A stretch of DNA of 64,000 bases from Myxococcales bacterium (GCA_021783235.1 JAJXUD010000001.1:183569-247568); one strand, 5' to 3'; shown: positions 1 through 8,178, numbered from the stretch's first letter. Numbers and translations are program-made. Notes: generated from the sequence alone by a model not told the origin.

Positions 1-158
1 CCTGGCTCGACAACCACCACACCATCTTCGGCGAGGTGGTCAAGGGAATCGACGTGGTGCAGAAGATCGCCCACGCGCCGACGGGCCCCGGCAACAAGCC
101 GAACACGCCGATCGTCCTCACCCATGTCGTCATCGGCGAGCAGCCGCCCAAGGGGTAA
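1..158 (+). CDS. Peptidyl-prolyl cis-trans isomerase, cyclophilin type (3' end only)
   Basis: The 5' part lies outside the window. The readable frame begins at base 3 and ends with TAA at 156-158, giving 51 residues. The stretch DNHHTIFGEVVKGIDVVQKI is the classic C-terminal cyclophilin signature (F-G-x-V-x-x-G-x-D-V-V). Cyclophilins catalyse cis-trans isomerisation of Xaa-Pro bonds and assist folding. Whether this one is cytoplasmic or exported cannot be told because the N-terminus is missing. The next gene, era, appears to start inside it, at 124. Confidence 0.85.
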   Translation, partial: WLDNHHTIFGEVVKGIDVVQKIAHAPTGPGNKPNTPIVLTHVVIGEQPPKG

Positions 159-1143
159 GGGGAGGGCGACCTCGTCGGCCCCCCATCCCGGCCCCCCCGC
201 GCCCGCGCGGGGGGGGCCGCCGCATCGCGCCGGCTTCGTGGCGCTGGTGGGCGAGCCGAACGTCGGCAAGTCCACCCTGCTGAACCGGCTCATCGGCGCG
301 AAGGTCGCGATCGTCAGCCCGAAGCCGCAGACCACGCGCAACCGGATCCTGGGCGTCGTCACGGGCGAGGGGCACCAGCTCGCGCTCCTCGACACGCCCG
401 GGATCCACAGCCCGCGGCAGGGGCCGCTGAACCGGAGCCTCGTCGAGGCGGCGCTCGGCGCCGTGGGCGAGGTCGATCTGGTCGCGCTGGTGGTCGAGGC
501 GACGAGGCCGCCCGAGGCGGGCGAGGGGAGCGAGAACGGCCGGCTGCTCGCGGTCGCGCGGCGCTCCGGCAAGCGCACCGCGCTCGTCGTCAACAAGGTG
601 GACGAGGTGGCGAAGCCGAAGCTGCTGCCGCTCCTCGAGGCCTGGAGCCAGCTCCACCCCTTCGACCTCGTCTACCCGCTGAGCGCGCTCAAGGGCGACA
701 ACGTCGAGGGGCTCGTCCCCGCGCTCGCGGAGCTGCTCCCGGAGGGGCCGCCGCTCTTCCCGCCCGACGTCCTCACCGACCAGGCGGAGCGGATGCTCGC
801 GGCCGAGCTCGTGCGCGAGCAGGTCTTCCGCCAGACCGGGCAGGAGATCCCGTACTCCGTGGCCGTCGAGGTCGAGGAGTTCGACGAGAGCCGCCGCGAG
901 GGGGCGAGGCCGCTCGTCCGCATCCTCGCGACGCTCCACGTGGAGCGGCTGTCGCAGAAGGGGATCCTCATCGGCAAGGGCGGCGCCCGGCTCAAGTCGA
1001 TCGGCACGAAGGCGCGCGCGGAGATCGAACGGATGCTCGGCTGCAAGGTCTTCCTCGGACTCAACGTGCGAGTCGAGGAGGGCTGGAGCCAGTCCGAGCG
1101 CGCCCTGCGCCGCTTCGGCTACCTCGGCCCGGCGGAAGGCTGA
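124..1143 (+). CDS. era: GTPase Era
   Basis: Era is a GTPase that binds the 3' end of 16S rRNA and helps 30S subunit maturation. The 339-aa product shows G1 GEPNVGKST (residues 43-51), G3 DTPG (90-93), G4 NKVD (157-160) and G5 SALKG, followed by a C-terminal KH domain with the GKGG-type loop (IGKGGARLKSIG). The ATG at 124 is the only start upstream of the G domain. It gives a longer Pro/Arg/Gly-rich N-terminus (about 35 aa) than typical Era and overlaps the PPIase gene by 35 bp, so the exact start is less certain than the identity. der follows 9 bp downstream, a probable operon of ribosome-assembly GTPases. Confidence 0.95.
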   Translation: MSSSASSRPRGKGRATSSAPHPGPPAPARGGPPHRAGFVALVGEPNVGKSTLLNRLIGAKVAIVSPKPQTTRNRILGVVTGEGHQLALLDTPGIHSPRQGPLNRSLVEAALGAVGEVDLVALVVEATRPPEAGEGSENGRLLAVARRSGKRTALVVNKVDEVAKPKLLPLLEAWSQLHPFDLVYPLSALKGDNVEGLVPALAELLPEGPPLFPPDVLTDQAERMLAAELVREQVFRQTGQEIPYSVAVEVEEFDESRREGARPLVRILATLHVERLSQKGILIGKGGARLKSIGTKARAEIERMLGCKVFLGLNVRVEEGWSQSERALRRFGYLGPAEG

Positions 1144-1152
1144 GCGGCGCGG

Positions 1153-2484
1153 ATGCTACCGGTCATCGCCATCGTCGGACGCCCCAACGTGGGCAAGTCG
1201 ACCCTCTTCAACCGGATCGTCGGGCGGCGCGCCGCCATCGTCGAGGACGTGCCCGGCGTGACGCGCGACCGCCACTACGCCGAGGCCGACTGGGACGGCC
1301 GCCGCTTCACCCTCGTCGACACGGGCGGCTTCTGGACCGACGTCGCCGATCCGCTGCTGCGCGACGTGCGCGCCCAGGCCGAGCTCGCCGTGGCCGAGGC
1401 GGCGCTCGTCGTCCTGGTCGTCGACGGCCGCGCCGGCGTGACCGCCGGGGACCTCGACCTCGCCGCGCGGCTGCGGCGCAGCGGAAGGCCCGTCCTCGTC
1501 GCGGTGAACAAGATCGACTCGGCGCGGACCCTGGCCGAGACGGGCGAGGCCGACTTCTACCGGCTCGGGCTGCCGGAGCTCGTCCACCTCTCGGCCGAGC
1601 ACGGCCGGGGCGTCTCCGATCTGCTCGATCTCGCCGTCCAGCGGCTGCCCGAGCAGACGCCCGTCGAGTCGCCCGCCGAGGAGGGGCTGCCGCGGATCGC
1701 CATCCTCGGCCGGCCGAACGTCGGCAAGTCCACCCTCGCGAACCGGCTGCTCGGCGAGGCCCGCTTCATCGAGAGCCCCGTCGCCGGGACCACGCGGGAT
1801 CCGCTGGACGCGGAGCTGACCTTCCGCGGCCGCCGCTTCATCCTCACCGACACCGCCGGCATCCGGCGCAAGGCGCAGACCTCCGAGGGGCACGAGCTCG
1901 AGAGCACCGATCGGGCGATCGGGGCGCTCGACCGGTCGGACGTCGCGATCGTCGTGATGGACGCCGCCGAGCCGGCGGTGGAGCAGGACGCCCGGCTCGC
2001 GGGCGAGGTGATCGAGCGGACGAAGCCGCTCGTGCTCGCGGTGAACAAGGCCGACCTCGTGAGGGGCGAGGCCGCCCGCAAGCTGGTGCGGGAGACGATC
2101 GAGGAGCGGCTCCCGTTTTTGCCGCAGGGGACGCCGCTCGCCTGGATCTCCGCGACCGCGGGAACCGGCGTCGACCGGCTCTTGCCGCTCGCCGGGCGGC
2201 TCTACGACCAGGCGGACCGGCGCATCTCGACGCCCGAGGTGAACCGCTTCCTGCGCGACGCCGAGGACGCCCACCCGCCGCCCCGGGCCGGCGGCCTGCC
2301 GGTGCGGCTCTACTACATGGCGCAGGTCGGGACCCGGCCGCCGTCGTTTCTGATCCACGTGAACCGGCCGGAGGGGATCACCGAGTCCTACCGCCGCTTC
2401 CTGTCGAACCGGCTGCGGGAGCAGTTCGAGATCGAGGTGCCGGTGCGGCTGGTCTTCAAGAAGCGATCGCGCCGCGGGAGTTGA
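1153..2484 (+). CDS. der: Ribosome biogenesis GTPase Der (EngA)
   Basis: Der is the tandem-G-domain GTPase needed for 50S subunit assembly. The 443-aa length matches the family. Domain 1 has GRPNVGKST, DTGG and NKID; domain 2 repeats GRPNVGKST (near residue 185), DTAGIRR and NKAD; the C-terminus is the KH-like domain rich in basic residues (ending KKRSRRGS). It starts at the ATG 9 bp after era. In many proteobacteria der sits with yfgM and bamB, and the same association is seen here, in a different order. Confidence 0.96.
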   Translation: MLPVIAIVGRPNVGKSTLFNRIVGRRAAIVEDVPGVTRDRHYAEADWDGRRFTLVDTGGFWTDVADPLLRDVRAQAELAVAEAALVVLVVDGRAGVTAGDLDLAARLRRSGRPVLVAVNKIDSARTLAETGEADFYRLGLPELVHLSAEHGRGVSDLLDLAVQRLPEQTPVESPAEEGLPRIAILGRPNVGKSTLANRLLGEARFIESPVAGTTRDPLDAELTFRGRRFILTDTAGIRRKAQTSEGHELESTDRAIGALDRSDVAIVVMDAAEPAVEQDARLAGEVIERTKPLVLAVNKADLVRGEAARKLVRETIEERLPFLPQGTPLAWISATAGTGVDRLLPLAGRLYDQADRRISTPEVNRFLRDAEDAHPPPRAGGLPVRLYYMAQVGTRPPSFLIHVNRPEGITESYRRFLSNRLREQFEIEVPVRLVFKKRSRRGS

Positions 2485-2547
2485 CAGGGGCGCCCCCGCG
2501 GTTGAAAGTCTGCACCCTTTTGACGGTCTGAACCGAAGGAGACGAAC

Positions 2548-3327
2548 GTGGCACGCGCCGCCGAGAAGCTGGACCGCCATGATCTCAAGGGCGAGGACGC
2601 CTTCGTCGAGATGATGACGCCCCTCGCCGAGGGACTCGAGAAGAACTGGCGCTACGTCGCCATCGCGGTGGGGGTGGCGCTCACCGCCGCCATCGCCGTG
2701 GCCGTGGGCCTCTCGATCTCCTCGAGCCACCGCGAGCGGGCCGCCCGGGCGCTCGGCGCCGCGCTCGCCGACGTGAACAAGCCGGTGGTCGGCGAGGAGG
2801 GCGCGGCCGAGAAGACCGCCGACTCCTTCTCGAGCGAGCAGGAGAAGCAGCGGGCGCTCGCGAAGGCGCTCGAGGCGGTCGTCGTCGGCAAGGCCGGGAC
2901 GCGCGCGGCGGAGACGGCGCTCCTGAGCCTCGGCGACGCGCAGTACCGGCTCGGGCAGTTCGACGACGCGCTCGCGAGCTACCGGAAGTTCTTGGGCGAC
3001 GCGTCGCCCGAGGACACGCTGCGCGCCTTCGCGATGCAGGGCGAGGCGTTCGCGCTGCTCGGGGCGGGGAAGGGCGACGACGCGCTGGCCGCGGCGAAGC
3101 GGCTCGCGCAGGAGCCGCCGGCCGGCTTCGGCCGCGACCTCGGGCTGCTCGCCGAGGGGAGGATCGCCCAGCAGGTCGGCAAGGCCGACGCCGCGAAGGA
3201 GGCCTTCCAGAAGCTCGTCGCCGACTTCCCGACGACCGCCGCCGGGCGCGAGGCGAGCGAGCGGCTCGCCGATCTCGGCGTCACGCCGAAGCAGCCGCCG
3301 TCCCCCTTCGGCAAGAGGACGCCCTAA
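2548..3327 (+). CDS. YfgM-like membrane-anchored TPR protein
   Basis: A 259-aa protein with a cytoplasmic N-terminus, one transmembrane helix (about residues 34-57, YVAIAVGVALTAAIAVAVGL) and a periplasmic tetratricopeptide region (about 110-245, with repeats of the form AxYxLGQFDDALASYRKFL). This architecture, between der and bamB, matches YfgM, an ancillary SecYEG-associated chaperone-network protein of the periplasm. The GTG start at 2548 has a GAAGGAG ribosome-binding site about 8 bp upstream. Family assignment rests on topology and gene neighbourhood, so the name is kept generic. Confidence 0.75.
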   Translation: MARAAEKLDRHDLKGEDAFVEMMTPLAEGLEKNWRYVAIAVGVALTAAIAVAVGLSISSSHRERAARALGAALADVNKPVVGEEGAAEKTADSFSSEQEKQRALAKALEAVVVGKAGTRAAETALLSLGDAQYRLGQFDDALASYRKFLGDASPEDTLRAFAMQGEAFALLGAGKGDDALAAAKRLAQEPPAGFGRDLGLLAEGRIAQQVGKADAAKEAFQKLVADFPTTAAGREASERLADLGVTPKQPPSPFGKRTP

Positions 3328-3339
3328 GGGCGGCTCGCG

Positions 3340-4491
3340 ATGAGGGGAACGATCGCTCTGGGGGCCGCCTGCCTCGCCGCTCTGGCCTGCGCGCCGCCGC
3401 CCGCCGGGCTGCGCCTCGTCAACTCCGAGGAGGCCCCGCGCGTGCGGCGCGTCTACGATCTCGGCTGGCGGGTGCCGCTCGTCTCGATGCAGTCGACCGA
3501 GCCGCCGCTCAACGTGAGCCTCTTGCGCTGGGAGCCGCTCGAGACCGCCGGACCGCTGGTCGTCGCCGATGACCGGGAGGTGGTGGCGGGCTCGATCGAC
3601 GGCAAGCTCGTGGCCTTCTCGTTCGAGGGCAAGAAGCTCTGGAGCTTCGACACGGGCGGCGTCATCGAGGCCACGCCGGTTCGCGACGGCTCCCGAATCT
3701 TCGTCGCCTCGGACGTGGGGCGGCTCTACTGCCTCGAGGCGGCGAGCGGCCGCGAGATCTGGCGGGCGCCGCTCGGCGAGGCGGCCTCGGCGTCGGCCGT
3801 CGTCGGGGGCGGCGCGGTCTACGTCGCCACCGCCGAGGCGAGCCTCTTCGCCTTCGACGCCGAGACCGGCAAGCGGCGCTGGCACTACCGGCGCGAGCTG
3901 ACGGGCGAATTCAGCATCCGCACCCATTCGAATCCCTGGGTCGACGGCAAGGTGGTCTACGAGGGCTTCGCGGACGGGTCGCTCGTCGCCTTCGAGGCGA
4001 AGGACGGCTCGATCCGCTGGCAGCGCGCCGCGGCGCCCGACTCGAAGGCGCTCGACGCCGCCACGGACCCGCTGGCGGCCGGCGGACGCGTCTACGTCGC
4101 CTTCTACGGCCAGGGCATCCTCGCGCTCGACGCCCGCGACGGCACGGTCCGCTGGCGGAGGCCGCTCAACGGCGCCACCGGGCTGCTCCTCCACGACGGA
4201 CTTCTCTTCGCGACCGCCGTCGGAAAGCTCGCCGCGTTGGCGCCGGGGGATGGCACCATCATCTGGCAGAAGGGCTTCGCCGACCGGACGCCGCGCAAGC
4301 CGAGCCTCGTCGGCGGCCTGCTCGCGGTCCCGACCTCCGACGCGCTGGTCTTCCTGGACGATCGGACCGGGACCGTCCAGGGGGCGCCGTTCAACCCGGG
4401 CCGCGGCGTCGACGCGCCGCCCGCCGCGCACGGCCGAAAGCTCTACGTCACCTCGAACGCGGGCTGGCTCTACGCCCTGGAGCTGCGATGA
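3340..4491 (+). CDS. bamB: BamB-like outer membrane assembly lipoprotein (PQQ beta-propeller)
   Basis: BamB is the beta-propeller lipoprotein of the BAM complex that inserts beta-barrel proteins in the outer membrane. The 383-aa product begins with a lipoprotein signal ending LAALAC and contains repeated PQQ-propeller blades with recurrent motifs such as G-x-I/V-x-A-L-D-A-x-x-G-x-x-x-W (for example LEAASGREIW, FDAETGKRRW, LDARDGTVRW). Neighbours yfgM and der support the assignment. The stop codon overlaps the mutT start by 4 bp. Confidence 0.85.
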   Translation: MRGTIALGAACLAALACAPPPAGLRLVNSEEAPRVRRVYDLGWRVPLVSMQSTEPPLNVSLLRWEPLETAGPLVVADDREVVAGSIDGKLVAFSFEGKKLWSFDTGGVIEATPVRDGSRIFVASDVGRLYCLEAASGREIWRAPLGEAASASAVVGGGAVYVATAEASLFAFDAETGKRRWHYRRELTGEFSIRTHSNPWVDGKVVYEGFADGSLVAFEAKDGSIRWQRAAAPDSKALDAATDPLAAGGRVYVAFYGQGILALDARDGTVRWRRPLNGATGLLLHDGLLFATAVGKLAALAPGDGTIIWQKGFADRTPRKPSLVGGLLAVPTSDALVFLDDRTGTVQGAPFNPGRGVDAPPAAHGRKLYVTSNAGWLYALELR

Positions 4492-4880
4492 CGGCGAAGC
4501 GGGTGGTCGCGGCGCTCATCGAGAACGCCGGCCGCTTCCTGGTTCAGCGCCGCCGGCTCGACGGCGCCCGCGCCGGCCTCTGGGAGTTTCCGGGCGGCAA
4601 GCGGGAGCCCGGCGAGAGCGACGAGGCGGCGCTCGCCCGCGAGTGCCGCGAGGAGCTCGGGCTCTCGGTCGAGGTCGGGCCGCTCGTCTTCGAGACCGAG
4701 CACGCCTATCCCGACCTCACGGTCTCACTCGGCCTCTTCGCCTGCCGGATCCTGGACGGAACGGCCGTGGCGAAGGAGGGACAGCTCGTGAGCTGGCTGC
4801 CCCGGGCCGAGCTCGCCTCCGTGCCGTTCTGCGAGGCCGATCTCGAGCTCGTGCGCCGGCTCTCCGAGGGCCAGCCGTGA
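4488..4880 (+). CDS. mutT: MutT-type Nudix hydrolase (8-oxo-dGTP diphosphatase-like)
   Basis: A 130-aa Nudix protein. The Nudix box is complete (GGKREPGESDEAALARECRE then ELGL), fitting GX5EX7REUXEEXGU. N-terminal VVAALIENAGRFLVQRR and LWEFPGGK are typical of MutT, which hydrolyses oxidised dGTP to prevent A:T to C:G transversions. It overlaps bamB by 4 bp (ATGA) and the next Nudix gene by 4 bp (GTGA), so the three are probably translationally coupled. Substrate specificity is inferred from similarity to MutT. Confidence 0.85.
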   Translation: MTAKRVVAALIENAGRFLVQRRRLDGARAGLWEFPGGKREPGESDEAALARECREELGLSVEVGPLVFETEHAYPDLTVSLGLFACRILDGTAVAKEGQLVSWLPRAELASVPFCEADLELVRRLSEGQP

Positions 4881-5344
4881 GCGCGCCTGGGCCCCTCCAT
4901 TTCCGGGTGGGCGCCTACGGGCTGCTCGTCGCGGATGGGCGAATCCTCCTCACCCGCACGATCACCCGCTCGGGGATCCTGAACAACTTCCCCGGCGGCG
5001 CCATCGAGCTCGGCGAGGCGCCGCTCGCGGCGCTGGTGCGCGAGCTGCGCGAGGAGACCGGGCTCGTCGTGCGGCCCGGGGAGCTCGTCCACGCCACCGA
5101 GGGCTACCACCAGTCGGCCGACTATCCCGAGAACCAGCTCGTCAAGATCTACTGGCGCGTCCAGGCGATCGGCGGCGAGCTGCGGCTCGAGGGGAACGGC
5201 GACGACGTGGCCGGCTGCTTTTGGGCCGACCTTCGCGAGGTCGACCGGCTGGGGCTCGGCGACTCCGATCACGAGGCCATCGAGCGGCTGCGAGCCCAGG
5301 GGCTGCTCGGGCCTCAGCCCGCCGTGCGTGGCACCGCGGGCTGA
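4877..5344 (+). CDS. Nudix hydrolase, substrate unknown
   Basis: A 155-aa protein starting at GTG 4877, overlapping the mutT stop. The Nudix box runs from GGAIELGEAPLAALVRELRE to ETGL, a full match to the consensus with the metal-binding REUXEE core. The N-terminal RVGAYGLLVADGRILLTRT and the FPGG motif are typical of ADP-ribose or NTP-type Nudix enzymes. It is paired with mutT, which suggests nucleotide-pool sanitation or housekeeping, but the substrate cannot be read from the sequence. Confidence 0.85.
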   Translation: MSAPGPLHFRVGAYGLLVADGRILLTRTITRSGILNNFPGGAIELGEAPLAALVRELREETGLVVRPGELVHATEGYHQSADYPENQLVKIYWRVQAIGGELRLEGNGDDVAGCFWADLREVDRLGLGDSDHEAIERLRAQGLLGPQPAVRGTAG

Positions 5345-6462
5345 GGGCCACGCGACGCCTTCAGGAGCGGTGGTGGCGCCTGCGGCGCCGGCGCTGCTTG
5401 CCGGGCTTCGCGTGCGCGGTCGCCGGCGCCGGCCAGACCGAAAAATGGAGCACGAGCGGCAAGAAGCGCCGGCCTCCGACGTCGGTCGGCAGCGACCCGG
5501 CCTCGCCGTCGATGACGAGCCGGCAGCAGAGCTTCGACGGCAGCGGCTCGCTGGGCCGAAGGACGAACGACGTGCCGCCGTCGGCCGCCTCGATCTCGAG
5601 CCGGTTCGGCCGGAGCCGGTCCTCGGAATCGATGATGCGGACGCGCACGTCCGAGAGCTCCGCCGAGGTCCGCAGCGTCAGCTCCGCGCCGCCCGGAACC
5701 GATGCGTCCGGGGCCATGAGATCGGCTCGGCCGCCGTCCCACTCCGCCTCGGCGCCAAAGCCCGGCAACGGCCCGGGACCGGCGTCGACGGGCGGCGGCG
5801 GCGGGGGGCCGGCGTCGGGCGGCGCCGGCGGTGGCGCGGGCAAAGGCCTCTGGCAGGCGCCGAAGACCACGAGCAGCGCTCCGGCCAAAGGGCCGAGAAG
5901 GGACGTTCTTGTTACTCGTGCCATGGAAGTCGCTCCTGCCTGACAGACCGGGTTTGCTTCCGCCATGCCCATCCGGCGAGGGGCCGGGGCCGAGCAGCCA
6001 CTCGGAGATCCACGACCATCGCGGCTCCGCGTCCTCCGCCTCGCGTCGTGCCCCGGCGAGGCCGTCAGGGTACCTCTGACATGCCTGCGACCAACAGCCC
6101 GGCGGGAGCGCCGCCGGCGAGAGGCCGACGAGCCAGACGAGCGGGGAGCGGAGTCCGCCATGGTCCGGCTCGTCGCCGAGCTGGCGCTGTAAAACGATTA
6201 TGCCAGCGAACTCGAGGCGGTCGAGGGCGCGCGAAATTGACGGCCGCCCGTACGGCCCGACAAGCCCAAGCCCCGCGCCGCTCGCGCCCGTCATGTTGAA
6301 GCTCAGGGGCAGCGTCGGCCGCTCCCAGACCGACCGCGCGAGCTCGCGCACGAGCTCGCGCTCGAGGCCGCGGCGCCCCTCGAGGGAGCGCCGCTGCCAC
6401 TCCTCGACGGCGTCTCTCCAGACGTCGATGGCGCGGCGGAGCTCGAGCGCGGGCGCGGTCAC
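5314..6462 (-). CDS. Candidate open frame following the Cys-rich lipoprotein; upper half plausible
   Basis: A GTG at 6462 overlaps the stop of the upstream Cys-rich lipoprotein gene (GTGA), suggesting coupling. The first roughly 180 residues look protein-like: an N-terminal helical part (LRRAIDVWRDAVEEWQRR), then a possible winged-helix segment (SISRALDRLEFAGIIVLQRQ). The frame stays open to 5314, but below about 5920 it overlaps the better-supported lipoprotein gene in another frame and becomes an Arg/Ala-rich shadow. If the putative attachment site at 5893 is real, this is a phage gene whose natural 3' end was replaced at integration. No family recognised. Confidence 0.3.
   Translation of the reverse strand: MTAPALELRRAIDVWRDAVEEWQRRSLEGRRGLERELVRELARSVWERPTLPLSFNMTGASGAGLGLVGPYGRPSISRALDRLEFAGIIVLQRQLGDEPDHGGLRSPLVWLVGLSPAALPPGCWSQACQRYPDGLAGARREAEDAEPRWSWISEWLLGPGPSPDGHGGSKPGLSGRSDFHGTSNKNVPSRPFGRSAARGLRRLPEAFARATAGAARRRPPAAAARRRRSRAVAGLWRRGGVGRRPSRSHGPGRIGSGRRGADAADLGGALGRARPHHRFRGPAPAEPARDRGGRRRHVVRPSAQRAAAVEALLPARHRRRGRVAADRRRRPALLAARAPFFGLAGAGDRAREARQAAPAPQAPPPLLKASRGPQPAVPRTAG
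5361..5924 (-). CDS. Proline-rich putative lipoprotein
   Basis: A 187-aa protein from ATG 5924. The N-terminus (ARVTRTSLLGPLAGALLVVFGAC) is a lipoprotein signal with a lipobox ending in Cys about residue 24, followed by a Pro/Ala/Asp-Ala-Gly linker (about 25-55), then a globular beta-rich domain and an Arg/His-rich tail (RRRRRRHH). It is convergent with the second Nudix gene. The first dozen codons contain the stretch that matches the junction between the two phage-like elements, so the upstream promoter region may have been replaced by the insertion. No family recognised. Confidence 0.7.
   Translation of the reverse strand: MARVTRTSLLGPLAGALLVVFGACQRPLPAPPPAPPDAGPPPPPPVDAGPGPLPGFGAEAEWDGGRADLMAPDASVPGGAELTLRTSAELSDVRVRIIDSEDRLRPNRLEIEAADGGTSFVLRPSEPLPSKLCCRLVIDGEAGSLPTDVGGRRFLPLVLHFSVWPAPATAHAKPGKQRRRRRRHHRS
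5893..5910 (+). other. Candidate left attachment site of element A (half-site match)
   Basis: The 15 bp ccgagaagggacgtt at 5893-5907 is identical to 15666-15680 at the junction between the two elements, directly left of and overlapping the 16-bp repeat shared with 26496-26511. The right half here (cttgttac) diverges from the junction (atgttcc). The position fits the expected outer end of element A, beyond its terminal lipoprotein. It also lies inside the signal-peptide codons of the 5361-5924 gene, so chance similarity is possible. Confidence 0.4.
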
Positions 6463-7118
6463 GGCGAGCAGACCCCCTCGCTCGCGCTGCAGCCCGAGAA
6501 GGTCGGGATGGTCCAGCTCGCCGAGCAGGTCGTACCGCCGCACTGGCTCGCGCTCGTGCACTGGGTCACGCAGACATCGTTGCCGTTCGCATCGGTCGCG
6601 CAACAGCCCTGGGAGCACGTCTGCGCGCCGTTGCAGCCATCGTAGAGGGCGCCGTCGTTGGCCTTGCAGACATACGGCCCCACGGGGTTCCCGCTGGAAT
6701 CCGCCAGTGGAGCGCACGCGCCCCCAGTGGCGCACTCGGCCGCGGTCGTGCACCTGCATGCCTGAGTCGTGGCCGCACCGTTCGGAGCGCAGGCGGACTG
6801 GCCGGTTTCCTTGCCGGATGAATCGAAGAGCACGCTGCAGCACTGGGCGTCCGCCGGGCACTGGGCGCTATCCGTGCAGATCGTTCCGCAGGCCTTGTTG
6901 CCCGCTGCGTCGGCGATGCAGACGGCGCCGGTGCTGCAGCATGTGGCGCCGCAGGGCGCGGAGCAGCATGAGCCGTTCAAGCACGACTGGCCGGTGCCGC
7001 AGCAGCTCGAGCCGCAGGGGCTCGAGCATGAGCCGCTCGTCGTCCCTCCACCTGGTGAACCGCCGCCGCACGCTGCCAGCACCGCTGCGAGGCCAAAGAC
7101 GACGAGGATCGGACGCAT
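6459..7118 (-). CDS. Cysteine-rich putative lipoprotein at the end of element A
   Basis: A 219-aa protein from ATG 7118, preceded by a strong GGGAGGGG ribosome-binding site. The signal peptide MRPILVVFGLAAVLAAC is a lipoprotein signal; the mature part is Gly/Ser/Cys-rich with repeated CC, CxxxC and C-x4-C pairs (for example SCCGTGQSC, GATCCSTG, DAQCCS), resembling disulfide-rich surface repeats of myxobacterial lipoproteins. Element B ends with a shorter lipoprotein starting with the same MRP and Cys-rich layout, so this may be element cargo. A host gene of similar style also exists at 57395-57874, so host origin cannot be excluded. Confidence 0.75.
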   Translation of the reverse strand: MRPILVVFGLAAVLAACGGGSPGGGTTSGSCSSPCGSSCCGTGQSCLNGSCCSAPCGATCCSTGAVCIADAAGNKACGTICTDSAQCPADAQCCSVLFDSSGKETGQSACAPNGAATTQACRCTTAAECATGGACAPLADSSGNPVGPYVCKANDGALYDGCNGAQTCSQGCCATDANGNDVCVTQCTSASQCGGTTCSASWTIPTFSGCSASEGVCSP

Positions 7119-7121
7119 GGG

Positions 7122-7142
7122 GTTTCCCCTCCCGGGGGAAAG
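7122..7142 (-). promoter_or_regulatory. Hairpin covering the ribosome-binding site of the Cys-rich lipoprotein
   Basis: Reading leftward, TTTCCCC-CGGGA-GGGGAAA forms a perfect 7-bp stem whose right arm contains the GGGAGGGG ribosome-binding site of the gene starting at 7118. The structure could dampen translation. Only base pairing is seen; function is inferred. Confidence 0.35.
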
Positions 7143-7284
7143 GCCCCGCCCAGATCGCGCCTCCGAAGCGCGACCGGGCAGGGGTTCGAGGCTCGCGGGC
7201 GCGAGCGATGAACGGGATTGACCGTCGGAGTCGGCCACGTGCAGATTCTAACTAGATCCTCTGACGGTCGGTCAAGCCCGAAAT

Positions 7285-7668
7285 CTAACCCGACGCCTGC
7301 GCGCCGCCCTGGAGGAGCTGGAGCCCACCGTCCGACGACGAGCCCTCCCGACGGTGCCGGAGCGCTCTGACTGCTGCCCAGGCCCCGCCAGCGAGCGCCG
7401 CGGCGAGCGCCAGGCCCGCGAAGACGCCCCAGGCGGACGTGCCGTCGGACTTGTCGGACTGACGGTCCGAGTTTTCGGAGGTCCGACGCTCGGACCCTTC
7501 GGACTTCTGGTCGGACTTCTTGGTCTGACGCTCGTCCGACTTCTCGGTCCGGATGGTCTCCCAGCCGACGAACTTCCCCTTGCCGCCGCCGTCCGGGGCG
7601 TCGTACTTCGCTCGGACAACGCGTCCGTCTTTGAGCTTCCTCTCAGCTCCGACCAGTTTGACCGCCAT
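7285..7668 (-). CDS. Element A small membrane protein with charged Ser/Lys-rich stalk
   Basis: A 127-aa protein. ATG 7668 is chosen over a GTG at 7680 because a GAGGTGG ribosome-binding site precedes it. Layout: N-terminal basic segment (AVKLVGAERKLKDGRVVRAK), a long Lys/Ser/Asp/Glu stalk (about 40-75), and one transmembrane helix (about 80-105, WGVFAGLALAAALAGGAWAAV). The last gene of element B's late cluster (25661-25972) has the same basic-polar-TM plan and the same position. It overlaps the upstream gene by 26 bp. Role unknown, probably virion or lysis membrane protein. Confidence 0.7.
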   Translation of the reverse strand: MAVKLVGAERKLKDGRVVRAKYDAPDGGGKGKFVGWETIRTEKSDERQTKKSDQKSEGSERRTSENSDRQSDKSDGTSAWGVFAGLALAAALAGGAWAAVRALRHRREGSSSDGGLQLLQGGAQASG

Positions 7669-7879
7669 CGGCCACCTCACTCTCGACTCGCGGAGGCTCC
7701 CAAAGGGCTTCCTCTAGCCGGCGACGCACCTTCGCCTCGCGCAGCCGCACCCGCGCGGCCGACTCGAGGGCTGTGTCGATAGCGAGCCAGAGCATCCAGA
7801 ATCCGCCGAGAAAGAACGCCGCGACGAGCCGATCGGACCGGCGGTCCGCCGCGGCGCTCTCCTTCGATGAATCGATCAC
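7643..7879 (-). CDS. Element A small single-TM protein
   Basis: A 78-aa protein starting at GTG 7879, overlapping the previous stop (GTGA). A hydrophobic segment at about residues 18-37 (LVAAFFLGGFWMLWLAIDTA) is followed by an Arg-rich cytoplasmic tail. Its counterpart by position in element B is 25491-25664 (57 aa, one TM). Small membrane proteins in this position may be virion membrane or holin-like proteins; this is inference. Confidence 0.65.
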   Translation of the reverse strand: MIDSSKESAAADRRSDRLVAAFFLGGFWMLWLAIDTALESAARVRLREAKVRRRLEEALWEPPRVESEVADGGQTGRS

Positions 7880-8178
7880 GCCGGGACCGACCCGCCCTCA
7901 CCGGAGGAGGCCTGCGGGAGCGCGGGGGCGTCCGCCGGGGTGTCGAGCGCGTCGATGACGCCGTCGACGGCATCGGCGAGCCCGCGGACCCCCTCCGCGA
8001 CGAGCTGCACCGTGCCGACGACGGCGCCGATGCCGGGGAGTTTCTCGAGGACGCGACCGAGGGGACCGTCGGCGGTCTTCTCGATGACGTCGTCGACCTG
8101 GTCGACCTTCGTACGGACCTCATCGCAGAGCTTGCGGGCCTTGTCGAGCGCGGCCTGGACCTTCGGGGGGCGGCTCAT
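7876..8178 (-). CDS. Element A conserved amphipathic helical protein
   Basis: A 100-aa protein from ATG 8178, overlapping the previous stop (ATGA). It is clearly similar to the 94-aa product at 25210-25494: both have ALDKAxKxxDxVxxxVDxVDD, then a P-G-(I/L)-G motif followed by AVVxTVxLxAxGxRxxxDxxDGV and a short Ala/Ser/Pro tail. The sequence suggests a helical hairpin with a hydrophobic centre. Located between two small membrane proteins and the transglycosylase, so lysis or membrane-protein function is likely but unproven. Confidence 0.75.
   Translation of the reverse strand: MSRPPKVQAALDKARKLCDEVRTKVDQVDDVIEKTADGPLGRVLEKLPGIGAVVGTVQLVAEGVRGLADAVDGVIDALDTPADAPALPQASSGEGGSVPA

Noticed and set aside
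1156-4431. A 1091-codon minus-strand open frame opposite era-bamB
   Set aside because: Arg/Gly/Asp-rich shadow composition with no domain, opposite five well-identified genes; a common artefact of very GC-rich DNA.
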